Assembly (NCBI RefSeq): GCF_014161445.1
Contig: NZ_JABBXA010000001.1
Coordinates: forward strand, 781,566-845,565
Direction: 5' to 3'
Length of the DNA: 64,000 bases
Source: Microbispora sp. H13382
GTDB taxonomy: Bacteria; Actinomycetota; Actinomycetes; Streptosporangiales; Streptosporangiaceae
Under the pieces are notes generated by a model. That model did no database searches. It was not told where the DNA came from and was given only the letters and a program-made list of their open reading frames with translations. Below, in pieces: positions 22,666 through 31,144 of this stretch. The position numbers and the translations under genes are program-made. Position 1 is the stretch's first letter, and every line of letters begins with the position of its first letter.

Positions 22666-23844
22666 ATGAGGTCCAGGACGGACTCCGAGGTCCGGGAACT
22701 GCTGCGGACCTCCGCCGCAGGACTGCTGGAACGGCTCCCCCGGCTCGCCGACGAGCTGGTGAAGCGCGGCAGGGACAGCGACGAGGCCTACCGCATGACG
22801 GTCCCTTACGAGGACCACTGGAAGAGCACCCATGAAGGGCTGCGGGTCGGCATCACCGCGATCCTGCAGCCCCGGCACGAGCGGCGCGACGTCGCCTACG
22901 CCCAGACGGTCGGGCGCAGGCGGGCCGAGTTCGGGCTTCCGCTGGACTCGCTCATGCGCAGCTACCGCCTGGCCGCGCAGGTCACCTGGAACGGCGTGAT
23001 CGACATCATCGGCGACCAGGGGCAGGAGCGGCTGCCCGCCCTGCTGCGCAGCGCCACCCATGTGTGGCACGCCATCGACCGTCAGGCCGTGGCGGCGGCC
23101 GACGCCTACCGCCGCCGGGAGAACGAGCTGCTCGGCCGGACCAACCAGCGCGTCAACGCCATGCTCGACGCCCTCCTGGAGGGCCGCGCCGACGCGGCGG
23201 TGGCCGGCGTGGCCGCCGGCGCCCTCGGCCTGCCGGAGCACGGCCGCTATGCGGTCGTCACAACGCGGCTGCCCGCGCAGCCCGACCGCGTGCACCGCCC
23301 CGACGAGATCGGCGGGCTGCGCTTCCTGTGGCGCATGCGCCCGGACCTGGAGATGGCGGTCGTGTACCTCGGCGACCGGGAGCTGGACGACCTGGTGGCC
23401 GCCATCACCCCGGTCGTCTGCGCGAGCGCCGGCGTCAGTCCGGTGGTGGAGAGCCTCGCCGACCTCGGCACGGCCCGCCGCCTGGCGGAGGTGGCGATGC
23501 GCACCTGCTCGGGAAGCGCGCCGGAGGTCGCGCGGCTTGACCGGCGGCTGCCCGCCGCCCTGGTGGTCTGCCAGCCGGAGCTGGCCGGGCACCTCGCGGG
23601 CGGCGTCCTCGGCCCGATCATCGCCTCACCCGACGGCGGCGTGCTGCTGGCGACGCTTGAGGCGTGGCTGCGCTGCGAGGGGTCCGCGGCCCGGGCGGCG
23701 GCCGAGCTCTACTGTCACCGCAACACCGTCTTCAACCGGGTGCGCCGCATCGAGCAGCTCAGCGGCCGGTCGCTGGCCCGGCCGCTGGACGTGGTCGAGC
23801 TCTCCCTCGCCCTCGACGCCGTCCGTCTCCTCCCCGGCACCTGA
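22666..23844 (+). CDS. PucR/CdaR-type transcriptional regulator
   Basis: A 392-aa regulator with a C-terminal PucR-type helix-turn-helix (AAAELYCHRNTVFNRVRRIEQLSGRSL) and an upstream GGDEF-like/CdaR region. The N-terminal 150 residues (RMTVPYEDHWKSTHEGLR, LPLDSLMRSYRLAAQ) are the RsbRD-like sensory domain often found in actinobacterial members. The family controls purine, sugar-acid and amino-acid catabolism genes, usually as an activator. It is divergent from the liv/acyl-CoA operon and is its probable regulator. Confidence 0.9.
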   Translation: MRSRTDSEVRELLRTSAAGLLERLPRLADELVKRGRDSDEAYRMTVPYEDHWKSTHEGLRVGITAILQPRHERRDVAYAQTVGRRRAEFGLPLDSLMRSYRLAAQVTWNGVIDIIGDQGQERLPALLRSATHVWHAIDRQAVAAADAYRRRENELLGRTNQRVNAMLDALLEGRADAAVAGVAAGALGLPEHGRYAVVTTRLPAQPDRVHRPDEIGGLRFLWRMRPDLEMAVVYLGDRELDDLVAAITPVVCASAGVSPVVESLADLGTARRLAEVAMRTCSGSAPEVARLDRRLPAALVVCQPELAGHLAGGVLGPIIASPDGGVLLATLEAWLRCEGSAARAAAELYCHRNTVFNRVRRIEQLSGRSLARPLDVVELSLALDAVRLLPGT

Positions 23845-23956
23845 GTCCGTTCGGACGAGGAGACGGAGAGCCCGACGGCGAGTCGTGGAATCGTCACACG
23901 TCGCCGGCCGTTGCAGTCGCCGCTGACGGTTTCCGGGCGAACGCGAGGAGTGAAAG

Positions 23957-24031
23957 TGCCCCGGGTGGGACTCGAACCCACACTGTACGGGTTTTGAATC
24001 CGCTCCCTCATGCCAATTGGGGTACCGGGGC
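23957..24031 (-). tRNA. tRNA with CAA anticodon (nominal tRNA-Leu) but a short variable loop
   Basis: On the minus strand a 75-nt cloverleaf folds with a perfect 7-bp acceptor stem (GCCCCGG with CCGGGGC), discriminator A at 23957, a perfect T stem (GTGGG/CCCAC) with TTCGAGT loop, and a 7-base anticodon loop TTCAAAA reading CAA. The D arm is weak, with three C-G pairs. The anticodon stem has a G-U pair and an A-C mismatch. The variable loop is only about 5 nt, whereas bacterial tRNA-Leu is class II with a long variable arm. CCA is not encoded. Either this is an atypical leucine tRNA or its identity is not leucine. Confidence 0.85.
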
Positions 24032-24151
24032 TTCAATCCGGACATTATGTGACTTGTCCGAACCCGTCGCGCAGAAGCCTACCAAACGGATGATCATTCA
24101 CGAGGCCCCTGGCGTGGTTCTAATGTAGCGGACGTCGGTAACCTCTTGTGC

Positions 24152-24748
24152 GTGAGTACGCAGCGGCGAGTGGTGATCGCGGAAGACGAGGCACTGATCC
24201 GCCTCGACCTGAAGGAGATGCTCGAAGAGGACGGTTACGCCGTGGTCGGCGAGGCCGGCGACGGTGAGACGGCGGTCAAGCTCGCCATGGAGCTCCGCCC
24301 CGATCTGGTGATCCTCGACGTCAAGATGCCCGTGCTCGACGGGATCTCGGCGGCCGAGCGCATCGTCTCCGAACGGATCGCGCCGTGCCTCATCCTCACC
24401 GCGTTCTCCCAGCGCGACCTGGTCGAACGCGCAAGGGACGCGGGCGCGATGGCCTACCTGGTCAAGCCGTTCACCAAGGGCGACCTGGTTCCGGCGATCG
24501 AGATGGCGGTCAGCAGGCACGAGGAGATCGCCGCGCTGGAGAAGGAGGTCTCCACGCTGTCGGAGCGGCTGGAGACCAGGAAGCTCGTGGAGCGGGCGAA
24601 GGGCCTGCTCATGGCCCAGCACGGGTGGACCGAGCCCCAGGCCTTCCGGTGGATCCAGAAGGCGTCCATGGACCGGCGTATGAGCATGCGCCAGGTCGCG
24701 CAGGTCGTGGTGAACGAGAGCGGCGGCGAGGCCCAGCCGCCCGCCTGA
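24152..24748 (+). CDS. pdtaR: ANTAR-domain response regulator (PdtaR type)
   Basis: A 198-aa response regulator. The receiver domain (residues about 6-120) has acidic residues EDE at 11-13, phospho-acceptor Asp56 (LVILDVKMP) and the conserved Lys in LVKPFTKGD. The C-terminal ANTAR domain (KLVERAKGLLMAQHGWTEPQAFRWIQKASMDRRMSMRQVAQVV) binds RNA hairpins and acts by antitermination or on translation. In mycobacteria the partner kinase is PdtaS. GTG 24152 is chosen because a TAACCT -10-like box (24139-24144) ends seven bases upstream; TTG 24146 is the alternative. Its place next to the liv genes is the usual actinobacterial order. Confidence 0.92.
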   Translation: MSTQRRVVIAEDEALIRLDLKEMLEEDGYAVVGEAGDGETAVKLAMELRPDLVILDVKMPVLDGISAAERIVSERIAPCLILTAFSQRDLVERARDAGAMAYLVKPFTKGDLVPAIEMAVSRHEEIAALEKEVSTLSERLETRKLVERAKGLLMAQHGWTEPQAFRWIQKASMDRRMSMRQVAQVVVNESGGEAQPPA

Positions 24749-24808
24749 GCGTCCTCTTCTGGACCCGGAGGAGAAGACTCCTGGTCAGGGGCCGTCCCGC
24801 TAAGTTGA

Positions 24809-24839
24809 GGAGTTATTACGACTCCGCATCCAAGTGCGG
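24809..24839 (+). other. Two mutually exclusive hairpins between pdtaR and livK
   Basis: GGAGT (24809-24813) pairs with ACTCC (24821-24825), and CCGCA (24824-24828) pairs with TGCGG (24835-24839). The two stems share bases 24824-24825, so they cannot both be complete. They lie in the 206-base gap before livK, directly after the ANTAR gene. Confidence 0.4.
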
Positions 24840-24954
24840 ACAGTTCTGATGCATCCCTGGTCGGGCCGTGCCCGGCCTATGTACCTTTCAGCCATTCGAT
24901 CGGGACCAGTCGGCAGCGCTGACGATTCCCGGGCCTGGATGAAGGAGATGCTTC

Positions 24955-26259
24955 ATGATCCGCATTGCCCCCCTCGGGCGGGCGCTGGCCGTCGCCGCGG
25001 CCGCCAGCCTCGCGCTGACGGCCTGTGGCGGTGGCGAGGACAGCGCCGCGCCGGCTTCCTCGGCACCGGCGGCACAGTCGTCCTCCGCGCCCGCCGCCGC
25101 CACGGCGCAGGGCGACGGCGTTCTCACCGTCGGCACGCTGTTGCCGCAGACCGGTTCCCTCGCCTTCCTCGGTCCGCCGGAGTTCGCGGGTGTCGGGCTG
25201 GCGGTGAAGGAGATCAACGACGCCGGCGGTGTCCTCGGCAAGCCGGTGGTCCAGATCGACACCGACTCGGGTGACACGTCGACCAACATTGCGTCCCAGT
25301 CTGTCGACAAGTTGCTGCAGCAGAAGGCCGATGTGGTCGTGGGCGCCGCCTCGTCCTCGGTGTCGCTGTCGGTCATCGACAAGATCACCGGTGCGGGCGT
25401 CGTGCAGATCTCGCCGGCGAACACCTCCGACCAGTTCACCACCTACAACGACAAGGGCCTGTACTTCCGTACGGCTCCGCCGGACGTGCTGCAGGGCCGC
25501 GTCCTCGGCGACCTGATCCTCGCCGACGGCAACGACACGGTCGGCATCCTGGCCCTCCAGGACGCGTACGGCACGGGCCTCGCGGACAACGTCCAGAAGG
25601 CGGTCGAGGGCGGCGGCGGCCAGGTCGTGGAGAAGGTCATCTACGACCCGAAGGCGGCCGACTACTCGGCGGACGTCGCCAAGATCAAGGAAGCCAATCC
25701 GAAGGCCATCGCGCTGATCGGCTTCGACGAGACCAAGAAGATCATTCCTGAGCTCGTCAAGCAGGGCCTGACCGCCAAGAAGGTCAAGTACTACTTCGTC
25801 GACGGCAACCTGTCCAACTACGGCACGGGCAAGGACGGCTTCCCCAAGGGCACGCTCGACGGCGCGAAGGGCACCCAGCCGGGCGCCCAGGTCTCCGACG
25901 ACTTCAAGGCCAAGCTGATGACGATCGACCCGAACCTCAAGGACTTCAACTACGGCCCCGAGTCGTACGACGCCACGATCCTCAGCGCGCTCGCGGCCGT
26001 CGCGGCCAAGAGCGACGCGCCGGCGGACATCGCGGCCAAGCTCCAGGAGGTCTCCAGCGGCGGCGAGAAGTGCAAGGACTTCAAGTCCTGCAACGACCTG
26101 CTGTCGGCCGGCAAGGACATCGACTTCGACGGCGCGTCCGGTCCGATCGAGTTCAACGAGGCCGGTGACCCGGCCGAGGCGACGATCGGCATCTACGAGT
26201 ACGGCGCCGACAACACCAACAAGAACGTCGCCTTCAACACCGGCAAGATCGCCGGCTGA
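24955..26259 (+). CDS. livK: Branched-chain amino acid ABC transporter substrate-binding protein
   Basis: A 434-aa binding lipoprotein. The signal ends in the lipobox LTAC (MIRIAPLGRALAVAAAASLALTAC), and a Ser/Ala/Pro linker follows. The body has the typical LivK pattern (LTVGTLLPQTGSLAFLGPPEFAGVGLAVKEINDAGG, GAASSSVSLSVIDKI). ATG 24955 has a GAAGGAG ribosome-binding site. The cognate permease and ATPase genes livHMGF are the convergent cluster at 26.9-31.0 kb, so livK has its own promoter in the gap after pdtaR. Ends at a strong terminator. Confidence 0.95.
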   Translation: MIRIAPLGRALAVAAAASLALTACGGGEDSAAPASSAPAAQSSSAPAAATAQGDGVLTVGTLLPQTGSLAFLGPPEFAGVGLAVKEINDAGGVLGKPVVQIDTDSGDTSTNIASQSVDKLLQQKADVVVGAASSSVSLSVIDKITGAGVVQISPANTSDQFTTYNDKGLYFRTAPPDVLQGRVLGDLILADGNDTVGILALQDAYGTGLADNVQKAVEGGGGQVVEKVIYDPKAADYSADVAKIKEANPKAIALIGFDETKKIIPELVKQGLTAKKVKYYFVDGNLSNYGTGKDGFPKGTLDGAKGTQPGAQVSDDFKAKLMTIDPNLKDFNYGPESYDATILSALAAVAAKSDAPADIAAKLQEVSSGGEKCKDFKSCNDLLSAGKDIDFDGASGPIEFNEAGDPAEATIGIYEYGADNTNKNVAFNTGKIAG

Positions 26260-26286
26260 TCCACAGCACGGCTGATCCACAGCACG
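26255..26286 (+). repeat. 16-bp tandem duplication over the livK stop codon
   Basis: GCTGATCCACAGCACG is present twice in perfect tandem (26255-26270 and 26271-26286). The first copy contains the livK TGA stop. Looks like a recent slippage or repair duplication. Confidence 0.95.
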
Positions 26287-26288
26287 AG

Positions 26289-26314
26289 GGGGCCCGCTCG
26301 GTGGAGCGGGCCCC
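26289..26314. terminator. Strong hairpin terminator after livK
   Basis: An 11-bp perfect stem, GGGGCCCGCTC (26289-26299) with GAGCGGGCCCC (26304-26314), and a 4-base loop. It lies between two convergent genes and is nearly symmetrical, so it may terminate both directions. Confidence 0.85.
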
Positions 26315-26363
26315 TGTCGCGTTCTCGCGGCCGATCCGTTCCGCGTGACACCCCGTGCCCGGG

Positions 26364-26846
26364 TCAGGAACGGCCGCAGGCGGCCAGGACCGCGGCGGAC
26401 GCCGCGCGATACCGGCGCAACAGGCCCGGACGCCGGGAAGCGGCCGTGCCGGCCCGGGACAGGGTCCGCGCGACGCCGTCGACGGCCGCGACGGCGTCCT
26501 TGGCCGGCGCCGGCAGACGGGGGCCGTACATCTCCAGCGTGCCGCGCAGGTAACCGAACCGGCCGCGTACGTCGCCGTCCCAGTGCTGGGCCTCCTCCTG
26601 CCCCGGCGGCAGCAGCGACAGCCCCAGGTAGCCGATGGCGGACACCACGCGGGCGCAGGGATCGTCCCCGGCCTTCGCACCGGTGACGTAGATCGCGCCG
26701 GTGGCGGCCGGCGAGGCGGCGGGGGAGTCTGGGGAGGCGGGGGAGGTCCGCGGCCCGGAGGACGGCGCCTGGCAGGCGGACAGGCCCGCCGCCAGCGCCG
26801 CGACGACCAGTGCCGCCCGGAGGGGGGTTCGGGTCATACGGCTCAT
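26364..26846 (-). CDS. Putative lipoprotein of unknown function
   Basis: A 160-aa protein with a lipoprotein signal (RTPLRAALVVAALAAGLSAC) followed by a Ser/Pro-rich linker and an alpha-helical domain of about 100 residues (DDPCARVVSAIGYLGLSLLPPGQEEAQHW). No known family recognised. It lies between livK and livF, downstream of livHMGF on the same strand, with a 94-base gap. Confidence 0.75.
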   Translation of the reverse strand: MSRMTRTPLRAALVVAALAAGLSACQAPSSGPRTSPASPDSPAASPAATGAIYVTGAKAGDDPCARVVSAIGYLGLSLLPPGQEEAQHWDGDVRGRFGYLRGTLEMYGPRLPAPAKDAVAAVDGVARTLSRAGTAASRRPGLLRRYRAASAAVLAACGRS

Positions 26847-26940
26847 TGTGGCCCCGGCGGTCGCCGATCAGGTGCGGATGAGGTCACAGACGTACGACGA
26901 GGGCCCCGGCGCGGGTGCGCCGGGGCCCTCGGAGGAAGGC

Positions 26941-27819
26941 TCAGGCCCGGGCGAGGGTGCCCAGGTAGAGCTGGATGACCTTGGGGTCGTTGATCAGGTC
27001 GCTACCGCTGGCCATGTAGGCGTTGCGGCCCTGGTCGAGCACGTAGCCCCGGTGACAGATCTGCAGGCAGCGGCGCGCGTTCTGCTCGACCATGATGACG
27101 GTCACGCCGGCCTTGTTGATCTGCTGGGCCTGGATGAAGACCAGGTCCTGCAGCTTGGGCGACAGGCCCGCGGACGGCTCGTCCAGGAGCAGGACCGACG
27201 GCTCGGTCATGAGCGCGCGGCCCATGGCGACCATCTGCCGCTCACCGCCGGACAGCGAACCGGCGCGCTGCTTGCGGCGCTCGCGGAGCGCGGGGAAGAT
27301 CTCGCAGACGAACTCGAACCGCTCCTTGAACTTTCCGGGCACCTGGTAGGCGCCCATCTCGAGGTTCTCCTCGATGGTGAGGCTGGGGAAGACGTTGTTC
27401 GTCTGCGGGACGTAGCCGACCCCGCGGGCCACCAGCGAGTGGGCCTTGAGGCTGGTGATGTCCTCGCCGTTCAGGATGACCGAGCCGCTGCGCACCGGCA
27501 CGAGCCCGAACAGGGTCTTCAGCAGGGTCGACTTCCCGGCGCCGTTCGGGCCGATGATGCCGATCAGCTCGCCCTTCTTCACGTACAGGTCGGCGCCGTT
27601 GAGGATGTTGACCCCGGGGATGTAGCCGGCGTACAGCTCGTCGGCCCGCAGGAGCGCCTTCTCGGCGCCGGCGAGATGGTCGGAGCGGTCGACGACGGCC
27701 GCCTGTGAGACCTGCTCTTCGGGGTTGTCCGGCGTGGGGGCGCGGTCCGGCTCCGCGGCGTCCTCCGGGGTGGGGACGCGGTCCGGCTCGGCGCCGTTGT
27801 CCGGCGTGGGGGCGGTCAT
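26941..27819 (-). CDS. livF: Branched-chain amino acid ABC transporter ATP-binding protein
   Basis: A 292-aa ATPase: Walker A GPNGAGKST, signature SLSGGERQMVAMGRALM, Walker B VLLLDEPSAGLSP. The first about 37 residues are a non-conserved acidic tail with three imperfect copies of a PTPDNGAEPDR-type unit; the ATPase proper begins near LLRADELYAGY. The start overlaps the livG stop by 4 bases (ATGA). Last gene of the livHMGF unit. Confidence 0.95.
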   Translation of the reverse strand: MTAPTPDNGAEPDRVPTPEDAAEPDRAPTPDNPEEQVSQAAVVDRSDHLAGAEKALLRADELYAGYIPGVNILNGADLYVKKGELIGIIGPNGAGKSTLLKTLFGLVPVRSGSVILNGEDITSLKAHSLVARGVGYVPQTNNVFPSLTIEENLEMGAYQVPGKFKERFEFVCEIFPALRERRKQRAGSLSGGERQMVAMGRALMTEPSVLLLDEPSAGLSPKLQDLVFIQAQQINKAGVTVIMVEQNARRCLQICHRGYVLDQGRNAYMASGSDLINDPKVIQLYLGTLARA

Positions 27820-28745
27820 GCCTTCTCCTCGATCCCGGCCTCCAGCTCGGCCTCGGCCTCCTGCAGCTGCTCCTCGAACTCCTCGGCGGACATCGGCGCG
27901 TCGTGGTGGGCGCCCAGGTAGGCGTCGATGACGCGCGAGTCCGACATGATGGTGTCCGGCGGGCCCTCCGCGATGACGGCGCCCTGGGCCATCACGACCA
28001 CCCAGTCGCTGATGTCGCGGACCATGTCCATGTCGTGCTCCACGAAGAGCACCGTCATGCCCTCCTCGCGCAGGTCCTTCACGTGCCCGAGGAGCGACTG
28101 GGTCAGGGCCGGGTTCACGCCCGCCATGGGCTCGTCCAGCATGACCAGCTCGGGGCCGACCATCAGGGCCCGCGCCATCTCCAGCAGCTTGCGCTGGCCG
28201 CCGGACAGCGAGCCGGCGAAGTCGTCGCGTTTGGCGTCGAGCTTGAAGCGCTCGAGGAGCTCCTCGGCGCGTTCGGTGATCTCGTCCTCCTGACCGCGCC
28301 AGCTGCCCGGGATGAGCGCGCGGAAGAAGTTCTCGCCGCGCTGGTTCTGCGCGCCGAGCCGCATGTTCTCCATGACGGTGAGCTTCGACAGGGCCTTGGT
28401 GAGCTGGAACGTGCGGACCATGCCCGCACGGGCCACCCGGTGGGCGGGCACGCCCTTCAGCTGCTTGCCGTTGAAGGTCCAGGACCCCTCGTCGGCGCTG
28501 TCGAAGCCGGTGAGCTGGTTGAAGAACGTCGTCTTGCCGGCGCCGTTCGGGCCGATGAGCGCGGTGATCGACCCGCGCTGGATCTCCACGTGGTCGACGT
28601 TGACGGCGGTGAGGCCGCCGAACCGGCGCACGACCTTGTCGACGACGAGGATCGGGTCGGGCTTGGGAACGCCGGGCTCGCGGTCGAGGCCCGCGAAGGC
28701 GGCCAGCGCCGCCGCCTTCCTGGACGGGGTGGTGTCAGCGTGCAT
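27816..28745 (-). CDS. livG: Branched-chain amino acid ABC transporter ATP-binding protein
   Basis: A 309-aa ATPase: Walker A GPNGAGKTT, signature LSGGQRKLLEMARALM, Walker B LVMLDEPMAGVNP, and the LivG-type end (VVMAQGAVIAEGPPDTIMSD). A C-terminal coiled-coil-like acidic tail (EEFEEQLQEAEAELEAG) extends past the usual end. Overlaps livM by 11 bases and livF by 4. Confidence 0.95.
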   Translation of the reverse strand: MHADTTPSRKAAALAAFAGLDREPGVPKPDPILVVDKVVRRFGGLTAVNVDHVEIQRGSITALIGPNGAGKTTFFNQLTGFDSADEGSWTFNGKQLKGVPAHRVARAGMVRTFQLTKALSKLTVMENMRLGAQNQRGENFFRALIPGSWRGQEDEITERAEELLERFKLDAKRDDFAGSLSGGQRKLLEMARALMVGPELVMLDEPMAGVNPALTQSLLGHVKDLREEGMTVLFVEHDMDMVRDISDWVVVMAQGAVIAEGPPDTIMSDSRVIDAYLGAHHDAPMSAEEFEEQLQEAEAELEAGIEEKA

Positions 28746-29724
28746 CGAGCGCGATCTCCCTCTTGTCGCCGAAGATGCCCTGAGGCCGGAAGATGAGCAG
28801 GAGCATCAGGCCGAGACCGACCAGCATGAAGCGGACCGCGCCGATGTTGTTCACGGTGAACAACGAGGGGAGCAGGCCGGCGGAGACGGCCTCGCTGAGC
28901 GTGTTCCCGACGAAGACCAGCAGCACCCAGAAGATCGCGGCGCCGACGACGGGGCTGAAGACGCGGGCCGCGCCGCCGAGGATCACGATCGTGTACGCGT
29001 AGAAGGTGAACTCCGTGCTGAACAGGTCGGGCTGCACCGACGCCTGCCCGAGCGCGAACAGGAAGCCGCCGAGGCAGCCGACCACGCCGCCGAGCACGAG
29101 GGCCTGCATCTTGTAGGAGAAGACGTTCTTGCCGAGGCTGCGCACGGCGTCCTCGTCCTCGCGGATGGCCTTGAGCACGCGGCCCCAGGGGCTCTTCATG
29201 AGCAGGTAGACCAGTCCGCAGGCGATCGCGATGAGCACCCAGCCGACGGTCAGCACCCACGTCACCCGCTCGTTGAAGCTGATCGGGCCTATGCCGTACG
29301 TGCCGGGGGAGTAGGGGTTCATCGCGAAGAAGTCGCCGGAGAAGTTCTGCCGGCCGTCCGAGCCGCCGAAGACGCTGCTGAACTTGACCGACCTGAAGAC
29401 GAGCCGGACGATCTCGGCCGCCGCGATGGTGACGATGGCGAGGTAGTCGGCGCGCAGCCGCAGGGTGGGGATGCCGAGCAGGAAGGCCAGCACGACGGTG
29501 GCCGCCAGGCCGATCACGATGCCGAGCCAGAACGGCAGGTGGAAGGTGGCCACGGTGACGGCCATGCCGTACGCGGCGACGCCGAGGAAGGCCGCCTGGC
29601 CGAAGTTGAGCAGCCCGGCGTAGCCGAACTGGATGTTGATGCCGATCGCGGCGAGCGCGTAGACGACGGTCTCCAGGCCGATCGAGGCCTTGACCGTGGT
29701 GATGAGGATTGTGGTCCAGTCCAC
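28735..29724 (-). CDS. livM: Branched-chain amino acid ABC transporter permease
   Basis: A 329-aa multi-span permease with the LivM pattern (GINIQFGYAGLLNFGQAAFLGVAAYGMAVTV) and EAA-like loop (LKAIREDEDAVRSLGKNVFSYK). It lies 13 bases downstream of livH and overlaps livG. Confidence 0.95.
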   Translation of the reverse strand: MDWTTILITTVKASIGLETVVYALAAIGINIQFGYAGLLNFGQAAFLGVAAYGMAVTVATFHLPFWLGIVIGLAATVVLAFLLGIPTLRLRADYLAIVTIAAAEIVRLVFRSVKFSSVFGGSDGRQNFSGDFFAMNPYSPGTYGIGPISFNERVTWVLTVGWVLIAIACGLVYLLMKSPWGRVLKAIREDEDAVRSLGKNVFSYKMQALVLGGVVGCLGGFLFALGQASVQPDLFSTEFTFYAYTIVILGGAARVFSPVVGAAIFWVLLVFVGNTLSEAVSAGLLPSLFTVNNIGAVRFMLVGLGLMLLLIFRPQGIFGDKREIALDAR

Positions 29725-29737
29725 GTGTGGTCTCCGA

Positions 29738-31021
29738 TCAGCCGATGCGCTCGCGCCGGCCGAGGATGCCCTGCGGCCGGAAGAGCATGACGAGGATGAG
29801 CACCAGCAGCGCGCCGACCGTCTTCAGCTCGGTCGGCACCACGACCGTGGACAGCTGGATGAACAGGCCGACGACGATGGAGCCGACCAGGGCGCCGAAC
29901 GCGGTGCCGAGGCCGCCGAGGGTGACGCCCGCGAAGACCAGCAGCAGGACCTGGAAGCCCATCTGGTAGCTGACGTTCTGCGCGAGGCCGAGCATGACGC
30001 CCGCGAGCGCGGCGACGGCGCCGCCGACGGTCCAGATGATCCGGATGACGCCGTCGACGTTGATACCCGAGGAGGCCGCCAGGGCGGGATTGTCGGCGAC
30101 AGCCCGGGCCGCCTTGCCGACGCGGGTCTTGAGCAGCGCGACCCCGACGACGACGAGCACGGCGAGTTCGATGCCCATCGCGATGAAGTTCTTCGGCGCG
30201 GCGGAGATCGGGCCGACCTGGATGCCGGGCTGGGCGTTGTATTCGGCGTACGGGGCGCCCTCGCCGCCGAAGAAGAAGAGGAAGACGTAGCGCAGGAACA
30301 GGGCCAGGCCGATCGAGATGATCATCATGGCGACCAGGCTGCTGCCGCGCTTGCGCAGGCGCCCCCAGAAGAACCGGTCCTGGCCGTACCCGAAGACCCC
30401 GCCGATCGCGACCGAGATCACCGCGGCCCAGATGAGCGGGAGTCCCACGACCACGTTGAAGAAGTAGGCGCACATCGCGCCGAACGTGAGCAACTCGCCG
30501 TGGGCGAAGTTGGTGAGCCCGGTGGTGCCGAAGACCAGCGAGAGGCCCATGGCCGCGAGGGCGATGATGAGTCCGAGGTTGAAGCCCTCGAAGGTGAGCT
30601 GGGCGACCCGGTCCCAGAAGGAGGAGGAGTCCGAGGACGCCGCGGCGGCCCCGTCCTGCTGACCGGCAGGGGCGAGGGCGAACAGGACGTTGCGCTCGCT
30701 TCCGTCGTAGACCTGGACGTTCAGGGTGGCCCGGTCCTTGAACTTCAGCGCGACTCCCGGGGGGAGCGTCGACTGGTCAAGTGTGACCTTGTATGTGCCC
30801 GCCTTGGGGACCGGCATCTCCCACTTGCCGTCGGCACCCGTGGTGGCGTCGCCGACGGGTTTGCCGTCTTCGCCCGCCACGCTGATCTTGACGCCGTTCA
30901 CCGGCTGGCCTTGGTTTTGGAGTGTGCCCTTCAGGGCCTCCCCGTCCGCCCAGGCGGGGGAGGAGAGGAGAAAGACGAGTCCACCCAGGAAGGCCGTGAA
31001 CGCGATCACGGCTCTGCGCAA
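29738..31021 (-). CDS. livH: Branched-chain amino acid ABC transporter permease with extracellular N-terminal domain
   Basis: A 427-aa protein. Residues 1-25 are a signal-like hydrophobic segment. Residues about 26-115 form a carboxypeptidase-regulatory-like (transthyretin-fold) beta domain (VNGVKISVAGEDGKPVGDATTGADGKWEMPVPKAGTYKVTLD). After a Ser/Ala linker, residues about 135-427 are the LivH permease (FNLGLIIALAAMGLSLVFGTTGLTNFAHGELLTFGAM). The TTG start at 31021 is backed by a GAGGGAG ribosome-binding site. The extra domain should face outside. First gene of the livHMGF operon. Confidence 0.94.
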   Translation of the reverse strand: MRRAVIAFTAFLGGLVFLLSSPAWADGEALKGTLQNQGQPVNGVKISVAGEDGKPVGDATTGADGKWEMPVPKAGTYKVTLDQSTLPPGVALKFKDRATLNVQVYDGSERNVLFALAPAGQQDGAAAASSDSSSFWDRVAQLTFEGFNLGLIIALAAMGLSLVFGTTGLTNFAHGELLTFGAMCAYFFNVVVGLPLIWAAVISVAIGGVFGYGQDRFFWGRLRKRGSSLVAMMIISIGLALFLRYVFLFFFGGEGAPYAEYNAQPGIQVGPISAAPKNFIAMGIELAVLVVVGVALLKTRVGKAARAVADNPALAASSGINVDGVIRIIWTVGGAVAALAGVMLGLAQNVSYQMGFQVLLLVFAGVTLGGLGTAFGALVGSIVVGLFIQLSTVVVPTELKTVGALLVLILVMLFRPQGILGRRERIG

Positions 31022-31074
31022 TGGTGCTCCCTCTGTTCAGGTCATGGCGGGGTCGTGCCCCCACTGCGGACGCG

Positions 31075-31102
31075 CAACATCGGTCAGGTTGCTGCGATGT
31101 TG
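31075..31102. promoter_or_regulatory. Inverted repeat upstream of livH
   Basis: CAACATCG (31075-31082) and CGATGTTG (31095-31102) are perfect complements separated by 12 bases, with half-site centres 20 bases apart. It lies just downstream of a TATGCT -10 candidate on the minus strand (31115-31110), so it could be an operator at the start site or the first hairpin of the livH leader. Confidence 0.5.
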
Positions 31103-31144
31103 TGGCCGGAGCATAAGCCTGAGACGCCCGTTTCCGGGTCGTTC

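Noticed and set aside
23957..24031. tRNA as an attachment site for an integrated element
   Set aside because: No integrase gene, no direct repeat of the tRNA end and no foreign-looking DNA nearby; the flanking gene order is core.
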